Assembly: GCA_024636975.1 (NCBI GenBank)
Contig: JAGXGA010000030.1
Span: 1-64,000 of the forward strand
Direction: 5' to 3'
Source of the DNA: Mariniphaga sp.
GTDB lineage: Bacteria > Bacteroidota > Bacteroidia > Bacteroidales > Prolixibacteraceae
Length of the DNA stretch: 64,000 nucleotides
The notes under the pieces were generated by a model. It was not told the DNA's origin, did no database searches, and saw only the letters and a program-made list of their open reading frames with translations. Positions within the stretch are counted from its first letter, which is position 1. The number at the start of each line of letters is the position of its first letter. Positions 34,607 to 43,346 of this stretch are shown here, piece by piece. A program made the position numbers and the translations under genes.

Positions 34607-35851
34607 TTAATACTCCCTGAGTCCTTTTTCGATGTACTCCATTTGCCAGATGCGGAAAAGAAGTTCGTCGGAGGGAATTTTTTCGGGTTCATTTTTAAGC
34701 AGCTCGTCCACTTGTCTTTTCATCCCGGCATCAAGTTGCTCTGCTGGCAGAGCCGTTTCGGCTTTTATATAACAGGTTTTATGCGGCAGGTCAAGTTTTA
34801 TACAATTGCTGCCGGTAGTTTCCTTTTCAGAAACCACAAGAGCTTTATATCCAATGGAATTCCCGTTGTATTCCCTGATAAACCCTTTTTCTGTAATAAC
34901 CTGACCGGGAGTGGCGATAGCTTCAGCCAGCATTCTGCGAAATCCTGCCGGTTGGTAACGGTTCTTGAAGTAAAATGAACAGTAATTTATTCCCAGTTCA
35001 ATATTATTGGTACGGGCATAATTCAGAATATCGAGTGCAGCCAGTTCCGAACCCAATACGACAGGCTGTTCGGCATGGATTAAGGAATAATTATGCTGAA
35101 GCAACTTAGGTGCGTTATGCTTTGTTAGCCTCAGCTGGTGCAGGTTCAGATTTGTAACACCGGCTGCAATCATTTCGGGCAGCAGTTGTTTTAGTTTTTC
35201 TTTCTTCTCAGGAATTGCAGGAATCTCAATGGTAATGTTTGGAATAATTCCTTTTGCCATCTTCACCTTGTCGAGGCGGTAGCCTGTTGCACCTATATCG
35301 AATCGAATCTCGTTAAGACCAGCTTCAGCAAGCAACCTGAACTTCTCCTCCGACGCCAATATGCCATTGGTATACATCCATATGTATAAATCAGGCGAAC
35401 ACATTTTTCGCACGGTTTTCAGGTAATGCAAGGTTCGGTCAAAAAATAACAATGGTTCTCCACCGCTGAAGCTGACTCCTTTAAAACCAAAGCGGTTGAT
35501 GTAACCGGCATAGCTTTCAGCAGTCTCAAACGTAAGGCTTTGGGTAGCCGGTGTTTCATCCTTTAACTGAGATGAAGGGCAGTAAAAACAGTGTGCGTTG
35601 CATTTGTTGGTTATGAACAGGCAACTCCAAAGTCCTTTTCCGCATAAACTGCATCCATCAGAAACCCTATGATGATAGGATTTGGTTTGCTTAAACAGCC
35701 ATTTTTGCTCAGGATGTGCAGTCAGCCGGTCTCTTTCTTCCTGCGCATCTACTGCCTGAAAATTATTGAGCCATCGTATACCTGAAAACTCGGAAAACTG
35801 AACCCGGTTTTTATTTACCAGGTTATTTAAATACTTATGATAGGGTTCCAT
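34607..35851 (-). CDS. radical SAM protein, COG2108-like
   Basis: The start chosen at MEPYHKYL (35851) gives 414 residues; the longer frame from 35893 adds 14 hydrophobic residues. The radical SAM cluster motif is CNAHCFYC, and the SAM-site motif is FSGGEPLL. Just upstream lie three more cysteines (GCSLCGKGLWSC), a feature of the COG2108 group related to pyruvate formate-lyase activase; these may bind zinc or another cluster. EIPAIPEKKEKL and LHQLRLTKHNA are other family-like segments. The substrate is unknown. It lies on the same strand 121 bp behind an ATP-grasp fusion protein, a possible functional partner. Confidence 0.87.
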   Translation of the reverse strand: MEPYHKYLNNLVNKNRVQFSEFSGIRWLNNFQAVDAQEERDRLTAHPEQKWLFKQTKSYHHRVSDGCSLCGKGLWSCLFITNKCNAHCFYCPSSQLKDETPATQSLTFETAESYAGYINRFGFKGVSFSGGEPLLFFDRTLHYLKTVRKMCSPDLYIWMYTNGILASEEKFRLLAEAGLNEIRFDIGATGYRLDKVKMAKGIIPNITIEIPAIPEKKEKLKQLLPEMIAAGVTNLNLHQLRLTKHNAPKLLQHNYSLIHAEQPVVLGSELAALDILNYARTNNIELGINYCSFYFKNRYQPAGFRRMLAEAIATPGQVITEKGFIREYNGNSIGYKALVVSEKETTGSNCIKLDLPHKTCYIKAETALPAEQLDAGMKRQVDELLKNEPEKIPSDELLFRIWQMEYIEKGLREY

Positions 35852-36014
35852 TAATGCTTTACTGAATAAATTAATCAAGTGAAAAAAGAACATTCGGATG
35901 GGGCAGGAATCATTTACAATTCTGAAAAAACATAAAGGGATAAGAGTAATGAATCAGTGCCGGAATGGTACCGATAATTATTCAATAAAGGAAGCTTCAT
36001 TATTTGGCAGAATA

Positions 36015-37973
36015 TCACACTGTAACGAACTGGGCAATATTCCGGTTGATTTCAATCCGGTTAAATATCGACTTCATGATGCGGTTGTACAATTCATCCT
36101 TCAATACCGCATCTTCAATACTTTCATCAATATTCGGATTGTCATTCACTTCAATTACATACACATCACCATTAACCATTTTTAGATCAACTCCATACAA
36201 TCCATCACCTATAAGAGAGGCTGCCTTTACAGCTGTTTTTACAACAATCTCCGGAACGTTTTCCATGGCAACTGTTTCCGATTTACCAAAGTTCACGTTA
36301 GTTTGGCTGTTCCAGTCATATATCTGCCAGTGATCTTTAGCCATGAAATATTTGCAGGCATAAAGCGGAGCCTGGTCGAGTACACCAATACGCCAGTCAA
36401 ATTCGGAAGGCATAAATTCCTGAACAATTACAAGATCCGATAGGTTAAAGAGTTTTTTAAGGGAAGCATTCAATTCTTCCTGGTTATGAACCTTTTCCAC
36501 GCCCAGTGAAAAAGCACTGTCGGGTTGTTTCAAAACCAGGGGAAAGTTCAGGTGAAGCGGTCTTGAATCGCTGTAACTCGATTTTGAAAGTACTAATGTA
36601 GCCGGGGTTTTAATCTTATTTTGCTTCATTCGCTCGTTTTGGAAAATCTTATTCGAGCATCGTAATATTGACCACGGGTCGTCAATCACAACCAGGCCTT
36701 CGGCATATGCAGTTCTGGAAAAATGGTAGGTGTGGTTGTTTACACTTGTTGTTTCCCTGATAAATAAAGCATCGAATTCGGTTAGCTGGCTGAAATCCTC
36801 TTTTGTAATGAACTCAACATAGAAGCCATTCTTTTCGGCCGCCTTTTTAAAATTCTGAAGCGCATCGGGGCAGGAGGGAGGATTTTTCTCCTTTGGGTTT
36901 ACCAGTATTGCCAGGTCGTACTTGTAATTTTTAAACCGGGGGCGGCTGAATCGCTTTTTTGAAAAATAGTCTTTTGCAAATTCCTGTACCTTTTCCAGGT
37001 GGTCGGGATTGACTTTTTTCAGGCTAAGCGGGGTCACTTTCTGTATCATCCATTTTTCTGTGGTTTTCACAAAATCGATCTGGAGCAACGGGGCTTCAAA
37101 CAGGTGATATAGTTTTTGCGCCAATTGCCTGAACCGTGGGTTTACCGATTGGCTGAAATATACATAAATACTTATTTTGTTGCCTTCAACAGTTTTGAAT
37201 GTTTTCTGAATATCTTCATCGATGTATCCTGAAAGTGATCGTATGAGCGACTGGCTGCTAAAGTCACGCAGGGTAGTTACGTTTGGTATTACCCTGTGGT
37301 CGCGTGCTGAGGCGAGCAGCGATACATAGTACCCCATTTTCTGATACTGGTATGAATTGCTAAGATTGAATATGCGTACATTTTTCAATGATTGAAACTC
37401 ATCGCCGGTGATATAATCCCGTGAAGAAACCACCTTTACGCCTTCAATCTGAAGGTTCCAGCTCTTGGGATTGCGAACGATAATAACATTCGATATGTTT
37501 TGTTTATCAAATGTTTCGTCGAGATGCAATACCATGCGGTAACCGTGTTCTTCTTTGGAGTAGTATTCCGGAAGTTCGTCTGTAATTTTAAAACCGGCCT
37601 GTTTGTAAAACTCTATCAGTTTAGAGTCCGACTGGCGAGCTTCGAGTGAAATGCGGCCGGCTTTTTTCGAGCGGGCAAGTATCATAATGTGCTCCAGTAA
37701 TTGTTTTCCAATCCCCTTTCCCTGCATTTCGGGCAGAACTGCAATGGAAAAAATACGGAGGGTTTTGGAATACAGATACAATGTAGCCGATCCCACAGGT
37801 TTCTTTTCTTTACCTTCATGTACTTCAGCGATAATTACCTGCTGGAAAGGACTGGTCATGCTGTATCGTATTGCCCTGCGTGTACTTTGCTGAAACTTAG
37901 GGAAGCATTGATTTTCCAGATTTTCCAGAAAATCAAGATCTTTAGGGGTTGTTCTTCGTATGTATGTCTTCAC
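36015..37973 (-). CDS. GNAT acetyltransferase / RLAN / RimK-like ATP-grasp fusion
   Basis: The 652-residue protein fuses three parts. A GNAT domain (about 1-155) has the acetyl-CoA loop LPEMQGKGIGKQLLEH. A middle RimK-like N-terminal region (about 165-430) contains VIIVRNPKSW and DALFIRETTSV. An ATP-grasp ligase (about 440-640) has FPLVLKQPDSAFSLGV, VIVQEFMPSEFDWRIGVLD and the metal motif YVIEVNDNPNID. ATP-grasp enzymes of this kind join an acid to an amine, often adding amino acids to a peptide or protein end; the GNAT part could then acetylate the product. The chemistry is inferred, and the natural substrate is unknown. The downstream neighbour is the radical SAM gene. Confidence 0.88.
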   Translation of the reverse strand: MKTYIRRTTPKDLDFLENLENQCFPKFQQSTRRAIRYSMTSPFQQVIIAEVHEGKEKKPVGSATLYLYSKTLRIFSIAVLPEMQGKGIGKQLLEHIMILARSKKAGRISLEARQSDSKLIEFYKQAGFKITDELPEYYSKEEHGYRMVLHLDETFDKQNISNVIIVRNPKSWNLQIEGVKVVSSRDYITGDEFQSLKNVRIFNLSNSYQYQKMGYYVSLLASARDHRVIPNVTTLRDFSSQSLIRSLSGYIDEDIQKTFKTVEGNKISIYVYFSQSVNPRFRQLAQKLYHLFEAPLLQIDFVKTTEKWMIQKVTPLSLKKVNPDHLEKVQEFAKDYFSKKRFSRPRFKNYKYDLAILVNPKEKNPPSCPDALQNFKKAAEKNGFYVEFITKEDFSQLTEFDALFIRETTSVNNHTYHFSRTAYAEGLVVIDDPWSILRCSNKIFQNERMKQNKIKTPATLVLSKSSYSDSRPLHLNFPLVLKQPDSAFSLGVEKVHNQEELNASLKKLFNLSDLVIVQEFMPSEFDWRIGVLDQAPLYACKYFMAKDHWQIYDWNSQTNVNFGKSETVAMENVPEIVVKTAVKAASLIGDGLYGVDLKMVNGDVYVIEVNDNPNIDESIEDAVLKDELYNRIMKSIFNRIEINRNIAQFVTV

Positions 37974-38151
37974 TTGTAAAGTAACTGTATTACGTATTTA
38001 AAATTGTATCAAAAATATGCTTTTTTTTATTTAATAATACTTTACAATAAAAAAAGATTGACAAATTATACCATCACATTTATGCTGGTAATAAATTGCC
38101 AATCTTCCTAAAAATAAGGCGTATACAAAGCAACCTCAAACAATTTATTTA

Positions 38152-38646
38152 CTAAGGTTTTCCACCGCCTCCAATATTTTTGCTTCGTTCGATCGATTGA
38201 AGCGCCAGGTAATTGTCACCAAATTTTTTAAGGTTTTCCATTTCATCGTCGAACTGATTGTAATGCCCTTCTTCTTCTGCCACCAGTTCTTCAAACAGTT
38301 TTTTTGTAACTGCATCGGCATTTTTAGCACATTCATTTGCCCATTCATTGTATTCCTGTGCGCTTGTTTCTTCCATATGGGCAGCCATTTCCAGCATATC
38401 CCTTACATTGGAAACTTTTTTTACTTCTCCTGCCAGTTCCATGTTCACATCACCTTTAAGGAAAAGAATCCGCTCGGCCAGCTTTTCAACATGTATCATT
38501 TCCTGTATGGCAGTGCGCTTGTAAAGGTTCGCCAGCAAGTCGTAACCCTGGTCATCACAATGGAAGTGAAAATACATATACTGATGAACAGCCTGAAGCT
38601 CATCGGCCACAGCAGCATTTAATAGTTCAATACTTCTTTCTTTCAT
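38152..38646 (-). CDS. bacterioferritin-like diiron four-helix protein
   Basis: The 164-residue protein has the ferritin/bacterioferritin pattern of carboxylate-His pairs: E in ADELQAVHQY, EMIHVEKLAE, EETSAQEYNEW, and EEEGHYNQFDDE. This is a complete diiron ferroxidase set on a four-helix bundle. No haem-ligand Met is obvious. It probably stores iron or removes peroxide. The glutathione peroxidase gene behind it on the same strand suggests an oxidative-stress theme, though a terminator-like hairpin separates them. Confidence 0.9.
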   Translation of the reverse strand: MKERSIELLNAAVADELQAVHQYMYFHFHCDDQGYDLLANLYKRTAIQEMIHVEKLAERILFLKGDVNMELAGEVKKVSNVRDMLEMAAHMEETSAQEYNEWANECAKNADAVTKKLFEELVAEEEGHYNQFDDEMENLKKFGDNYLALQSIERSKNIGGGGKP

Positions 38647-38775
38647 TTTTCAGATTTTTATAATAATTAAAAATTAAGATCATTCATTTTTATTTCAGGT
38701 GGTTACGGATTGAATGTAAGCCTTACTTCCAGGCACCTTATCAACTATCCTGATATCCTGGACAGGTATATAAAA

Positions 38776-38806
38776 AAAACTCTCAAGGATTATTCTTAAG
38801 AGTTTT
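38776..38806. terminator. hairpin terminator upstream of the bacterioferritin-like gene
   Basis: The arms are AAAACTCTCAAG and CTTAAGAGTTTT (11 of 12 pair) with a 7-nt loop, and the minus-strand 3' side runs into T-rich sequence. It fits the end of the glutathione peroxidase transcript (minus strand). The rest of the 38647-38992 spacer is AT-rich with nothing else seen. Confidence 0.6.
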
Positions 38807-38992
38807 AAATTTATAAAATGATTTCATTATAAAAAAGCGCATAACTCATGTTTGTTGCTTTTTTATCAAAGTTTTAATAAAAAGAACTACTTTCAATATC
38901 ATGAGTATTATGCAAGCATATGTAATTTATCTGAAATGAATGGAACGAAGAGCTAAATAAAATATAAACCTCAGTTTACAAGTTAATAATTA

Positions 38993-39529
38993 TTAGTTTT
39001 TAATCATGCTAACGATCTGTTCATCGTCGGGCTTCACTTTTGGTTCAAACATTTTAACCAGGCGGCCTTCTTCATCAATCAGGTACTTTTGAAAGTTCCA
39101 TCCTATCTCCGAATCCAAAACACCGTTTTCCGATTTTTGGGTAAGCCATTGGTAAAGCGGGTGCATGTCATCTCCTTTAACCGATATTTTTGACATTATA
39201 GGAAAGGTAACTCCATAATTTCTTTCGCAGAACAAAGCGATATCTTCGTTGCTGCCGGGTTCCTGGTCGTTGAAATTATTTGCAGGGAAACCAATTATGG
39301 TAAAATCCTCGCCACCATAGGTGTCGTAAATTTTTTGCAACTGTTCGTACTGGGGGGTAAGCCCACACTTGGAGGCAGTATTCACTACAAGGACCTTTTT
39401 ACCTTTCAGGTCTGCAAGATCAAATTTATTTCCCTCTATATCTTCTACAGTGAAATCGTAAAAGGATTTTTGTGCAAAGGCAAATGCCGACATAAAAATT
39501 AAGCTTAAAATTAAAATCTGGTGTTTCAT
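38993..39529 (-). CDS. exported glutathione peroxidase family protein (Cys type)
   Basis: The 178-residue protein has a signal peptide (about 1-19, ending AFAQ) and the thioredoxin-like GPx fold. The peroxidatic residue is Cys in NTASKCGLTPQY (about 55). The tetrad partners are visible as NNF (about 84-86) and WNFQKYL (Trp/Asn). The family resolving Cys is in LFCERNYG, so thioredoxin is the likelier reductant. It reduces hydroperoxides in the periplasm. Confidence 0.93.
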   Translation of the reverse strand: MKHQILILSLIFMSAFAFAQKSFYDFTVEDIEGNKFDLADLKGKKVLVVNTASKCGLTPQYEQLQKIYDTYGGEDFTIIGFPANNFNDQEPGSNEDIALFCERNYGVTFPIMSKISVKGDDMHPLYQWLTQKSENGVLDSEIGWNFQKYLIDEEGRLVKMFEPKVKPDDEQIVSMIKN

Positions 39530-39647
39530 TTTATTTAAATTATTAGTTGAATTTTAATAGCAAATTATAAAACAAAATGTGAGTGAAAAAGTTTTTGAAA
39601 TAAGTTTCCGGTTTAATAACAGCATAATTAGTTAATAAAATTAAACA

Positions 39648-39683
39648 AATTGATCAGGATTTAGGTCATATACTGTAATTTTG
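39648..39683 (+). promoter_or_regulatory. possible Bacteroidota sigma-ABfr promoter for the SRAP gene
   Basis: TAATTTTG at 39676-39683 matches the minus-7 consensus TAnnTTTG exactly. An AATTG at about 39648-39652 gives a weak minus-33 element at acceptable spacing. The ATG is 20 bp further on. Confidence 0.45.
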
Positions 39684-39702
39684 ATTCTCAAAGCTTAGGA
39701 AT

Positions 39703-40521
39703 ATGTGCGGCAGGTTTGTTCAGATTATTGATATAGAACTATTTGTGAAGCGTTTTGGTGTTAAGACACCATCCCAAATTAGTGTTAAGGATAATTTCAA
39801 TGTTTCTCCGGGTGATTTTGCCTATGTTATTACAAATGATAAGCCAGATGAGTTGCAGGCTTTTAAATTTGGTTTGACACCTCACTGGGCAAAGAAACAG
39901 ATGTACCTTATTAATGCCCGCGCTGAGGGTGATTTCAATAAAGAAGACGACATAAACTATACGGGCGAAGCCGGTATAACTAAAAAGCCTGCTTTCCGTA
40001 CTGCCATAAAATCGGGAAGGTGCCTTGTAATTGCGAATGGTTATTATGAAGGGCCGGCAAAAGAACGGCTTAGCAAACCTTATCATCTGCATAAAAGCAG
40101 CGGTGAAGTGTTCACTTTTGCCGGCATCTGGGATACCTGGGCAGATAATACAACGGGTGAGGTGGTACATTCATTTTCTATAATCACCACAGTAGCGAAT
40201 GTTGCCACCCAGGTAATTGGTCATCATCGTTCGCCAGTAATATTGGATAAAAAAGATGAACAAAAGTGGCTCGATGAATCGTTGCCAATTGAAGAAGTGG
40301 TTCAACTGTTGAAGCCCTGGCCCGGGGATGATTTCAAAGCCGATCCGGTTTCAATAAGAGTCAAGGACCCTAAAAATAAAGGCCGTGATCTTTTGATACC
40401 AATTGATCATGCCGGCACCACTGAATACGATTCCTCAGTTAAAAAGGATTTAAAGCGGGAAGGCATGGGCAGAAACCGCCGTAAGGAAGATCCGTTGGGC
40501 AAACAGGGTACACTGTTTTAA
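39703..40521 (+). CDS. SRAP-domain protein (YedK/HMCES family) with clamp-binding-like tail
   Basis: The 272-residue protein starts MCGRF, exposing the catalytic Cys2 that bonds to abasic sites in single-stranded DNA. Other active-site residues are visible: Asn in INARAE, Glu in NGYYEG, and His in GHHRSPVIL (the usual R-M-P is R-S-P here). The core ends near residue 225. A lysine-rich extension of about 45 residues follows and finishes in QGTLF, which fits the bacterial beta-clamp-binding pattern Q-x-x-L-F. HMCES in animals carries a PCNA-interacting motif at its C-terminus, so a clamp link would be parallel. The gene stands alone and may be repair-regulated, but no operator like the dinB one is visible. 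Confidence 0.92.
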   Translation: MCGRFVQIIDIELFVKRFGVKTPSQISVKDNFNVSPGDFAYVITNDKPDELQAFKFGLTPHWAKKQMYLINARAEGDFNKEDDINYTGEAGITKKPAFRTAIKSGRCLVIANGYYEGPAKERLSKPYHLHKSSGEVFTFAGIWDTWADNTTGEVVHSFSIITTVANVATQVIGHHRSPVILDKKDEQKWLDESLPIEEVVQLLKPWPGDDFKADPVSIRVKDPKNKGRDLLIPIDHAGTTEYDSSVKKDLKREGMGRNRRKEDPLGKQGTLF

Positions 40522-40528
40522 CCCATGC

Positions 40529-42238
40529 TTAGTTTTTCCTGATCTTAAAAGCTATATCGGGTTGTTCCGCATTCTGTGAAGGAACAACTAATTCAAGTTT
40601 TCCTTTTTTCACTTTAACTTTTTGTTGTTTTATTTCCTTTCCGTTCCAGGCATCATACCATGATACGGTAAAGCTTCCTTTAACTGCCTTTTCAATGGAA
40701 AGAATGGTGCCTGCTGCATCCTCCTTTTCATACGACCGCAGCCAGCCAAAAGCTTCGCTCCCGGCATCCATCACATATATATCAGCTCCTTCAGCAACGG
40801 CTTCAACCGGTTGAAAGGGAAGGTTGGCAAAATCGATATCCTCTGTAAATCTGGCTATATGGCTCAACTGTTTCCAGTCGTCCTTTGAAACGAAAGTATA
40901 ATCCCACCACACAGGTATTCCGGCCAGTCCATTGGTCAGGGTAGCCCAAATAGCGTTGTGGTAAATCTGCGCGTACCTGACATCGTTGCGATTATAGTAT
41001 TCCCATTCGGCACCTGATTCACCGAACAGTGATGGCTTTTCGTAGTTGTCGTAAAATCGCCGGGCAGCCCATGCATATTTGTACATGGCGCTTCGCAATG
41101 AATCTTCAGGATATTTAGGTTGCCAGCCTTGCCTTGGGTAAAGATGCAGGTTGGGTACATCGGTGATTTCATAAAGCGGTTCCCTGTACTCATTAAAGCC
41201 TCCGCTGAACGAGGCAGTCATGGGGTGACCATACGGATCATTTTCAGTGAAATATTGCTGAGCCTTAGCCACCCAGTCGTATGCCTCCTGATGGCGACCT
41301 TGTGCCCATCCGTCGGTGCCATTCATTTCATTTATCAATTCCCAGATACCCCAGCTGCGGCTATGGGCATACCTGGCAATAAGGTAGCGGTATTTCTTTT
41401 TTTGATACTCCCACACTTGTGCATCCTTATATACATCGGCCACATCAATTAACTCCCTGTATGGGTTTTTGTCCCACTCAGCAGCCCACACAGTTGCTGA
41501 GAACAAATCGTGCGGCCATATGGCAAACATCAGCTTGATATCGTCTTTTTCCAGTATGCTCAGCATCGAATCAATTCTGCCACATTTCAACTGGTTGTAC
41601 CTGCCAAGTTCTTCCTCAATGATTCCTGTTCCATTAACAAAGCCACCATACCCAATATCCCAGATGGCGAAAAAGTTTGCGTTGTGCTTTGAGAAGTTGT
41701 CAAACCGTTCCTGGTTATTTCTCCAGGGCGAATAAACGCCTACTGCAAAAAAGGTTGAACCATCGTCGTGTGCAAAATAGCGGGGGTTTACTTCCGACTG
41801 TTTAATCCATCCCTTATGATCCGAATTAACCGCCTTGAATACATTACCCGCAGTTTCACCCTTCATGTTATTATATTCAACAAATACAGTGTATTTGTAT
41901 TCTCCCGTTTCCCAGGGGGAGAAGCGGACTTTCCACTGGTCGGCATCCTCATAATTATCGTAAAACCCATTGATCCTGATCTCTTCACCTGAGGGCGTTG
42001 TAAATAGTGCATAAACGTCGACCTTCTCAGGATCGTAAGGATTTTCATAAACTACATTCTCCAACTCGAGCCATAATTCAAATTTCTCATACTTCTTAAC
42101 GTTGGTTGTATTTACCCTGGATATTGAAATCTGGGGTTTTTCGGAAATGGATTTAGCATGTTCAAATGCGTGGACATTACCAAGTAAGAATAATCCTGTT
42201 ATAAGTGCAGTAATTTTATTTAATCCTGAAAAAGTCAT
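40529..42238 (-). CDS. DUF5060-containing glycoside hydrolase (GH5-like)
   Basis: The 569-residue exported protein has a signal peptide (about 1-24), an N-terminal beta-sandwich of the DUF5060 type (about 35-135; KYEKFELWLELENV, GFYDNYEDADQWKVRFSP) and a clan-A TIM barrel. The catalytic pair is E304 in WELINEMNG and E407 in PSLFGESGAEW. A C-terminal beta domain follows (about 480-565). The pattern resembles collagenase-like/DUF4038 glycosidases that act on plant or algal polysaccharides. It precedes a dehydrogenase and two M14 peptidases on the same strand, but gaps of 60 bp or more suggest separate control. Confidence 0.87.
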   Translation of the reverse strand: MTFSGLNKITALITGLFLLGNVHAFEHAKSISEKPQISISRVNTTNVKKYEKFELWLELENVVYENPYDPEKVDVYALFTTPSGEEIRINGFYDNYEDADQWKVRFSPWETGEYKYTVFVEYNNMKGETAGNVFKAVNSDHKGWIKQSEVNPRYFAHDDGSTFFAVGVYSPWRNNQERFDNFSKHNANFFAIWDIGYGGFVNGTGIIEEELGRYNQLKCGRIDSMLSILEKDDIKLMFAIWPHDLFSATVWAAEWDKNPYRELIDVADVYKDAQVWEYQKKKYRYLIARYAHSRSWGIWELINEMNGTDGWAQGRHQEAYDWVAKAQQYFTENDPYGHPMTASFSGGFNEYREPLYEITDVPNLHLYPRQGWQPKYPEDSLRSAMYKYAWAARRFYDNYEKPSLFGESGAEWEYYNRNDVRYAQIYHNAIWATLTNGLAGIPVWWDYTFVSKDDWKQLSHIARFTEDIDFANLPFQPVEAVAEGADIYVMDAGSEAFGWLRSYEKEDAAGTILSIEKAVKGSFTVSWYDAWNGKEIKQQKVKVKKGKLELVVPSQNAEQPDIAFKIRKN

Positions 42239-42301
42239 ATTAGTTGGTTTAATAATTAAATATAGTTGGTTATTTGAAACAATGATATTAAAACAGATAT
42301 A

Positions 42302-43342
42302 TCAGGCATTATCGGGAACCAGGATGACCTTATTTAATCCAGGTTCTTTATTGTTCAGCCTTTGAAACCAATCGGCTCCTTCCGATAATGGTGCAACCGC
42401 TGAAATAAGTGTCGATACATCTACTTTTTTTGATTTCAAGAGGTCCAGAACCAGTTCGTATTCTCCATTGATGGCACAGCTTCCCTGTACCGTTATTTCA
42501 CGTGTAACAACCTGTTGCAAGGGAAATTCAATTTTGGGTGAAAGATTACCTATCAGAATAACTTTACCTCCCTTACGGGTATTTACTATACAGGAGTTGA
42601 CCGTTTCTGCAATACCCACTACTTCGAATGCATAATCAACACCCCTGTTTTTGGTTAAACCCAAAACTTCATCACCCATTTTTCTTTTTTCTGGGTTGAT
42701 AACGTAATCAGCTCCAAAATTCAGTGCAAGTTCCAGCTTTTTATTATTTATATCAACAGCTATGACAGGGTTAGCGCCAAAAAGTTTGAGCAACTGCACC
42801 ACAAAAACCCCGACCATTCCGGCACCATTTACCAATGCGCTGCTGCCTGGCTTTAGTCCCGATACATTAATGGCATGGGCAGCCACCGCAATAGGTTCAA
42901 CCAGGGCGGCTTCAGTGAATGAAACGTTTTCAGGTATGCGGTACAGGATATGCTGCGGAACCACCACTTTTTCGGCAAAAGCGCCCTGACGTTTGTATTC
43001 GCCCGGGGAAACACCCAGCACCTGCCGGTTATCGCTAAGGTTGTAACGACCTTTTAACGTATACCAGTCATTGAGAGGATAAACTGTTGAGTCGAACGTA
43101 ACCCTGTCGCCGGCTTTCCATTTTTTTACTGCATTACCTGTTCCAACGATCACTCCCGATGCTTCGTGCCCCATAATAAGTGGCGGCTTTCTTCGTCCGG
43201 TACTGCCGTCCATGCCATGAACATCGCTGCCGCATATTCCACAAGCTTTCACCTGGATTAGCACCTCATCGGGACCGGGTTCCGGATCAGGAACATCTAT
43301 ATAATTTAGCTGATTGTATTCTTCAAGAACGAGTGCTTTCAT
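42302..43342 (-). CDS. zinc-family sugar/alcohol dehydrogenase lacking the structural zinc site
   Basis: The 346-residue medium-chain dehydrogenase keeps catalytic zinc ligands (CGICGSD and GHEASG) and the Rossmann motif NGAGMVGVFV. The lobe that normally holds four cysteines reads STVYPLNDWYTLKGRYNLSD: all four are replaced, so the structural zinc is lost. It is likely a sorbitol- or threonine-dehydrogenase-like enzyme using NAD(H). It lies 4 bp behind the M14 pair on the minus strand, and is thus in one transcript with them. Confidence 0.9.
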   Translation of the reverse strand: MKALVLEEYNQLNYIDVPDPEPGPDEVLIQVKACGICGSDVHGMDGSTGRRKPPLIMGHEASGVIVGTGNAVKKWKAGDRVTFDSTVYPLNDWYTLKGRYNLSDNRQVLGVSPGEYKRQGAFAEKVVVPQHILYRIPENVSFTEAALVEPIAVAAHAINVSGLKPGSSALVNGAGMVGVFVVQLLKLFGANPVIAVDINNKKLELALNFGADYVINPEKRKMGDEVLGLTKNRGVDYAFEVVGIAETVNSCIVNTRKGGKVILIGNLSPKIEFPLQQVVTREITVQGSCAINGEYELVLDLLKSKKVDVSTLISAVAPLSEGADWFQRLNNKEPGLNKVILVPDNA

Positions 43343-43346
43343 TAAA

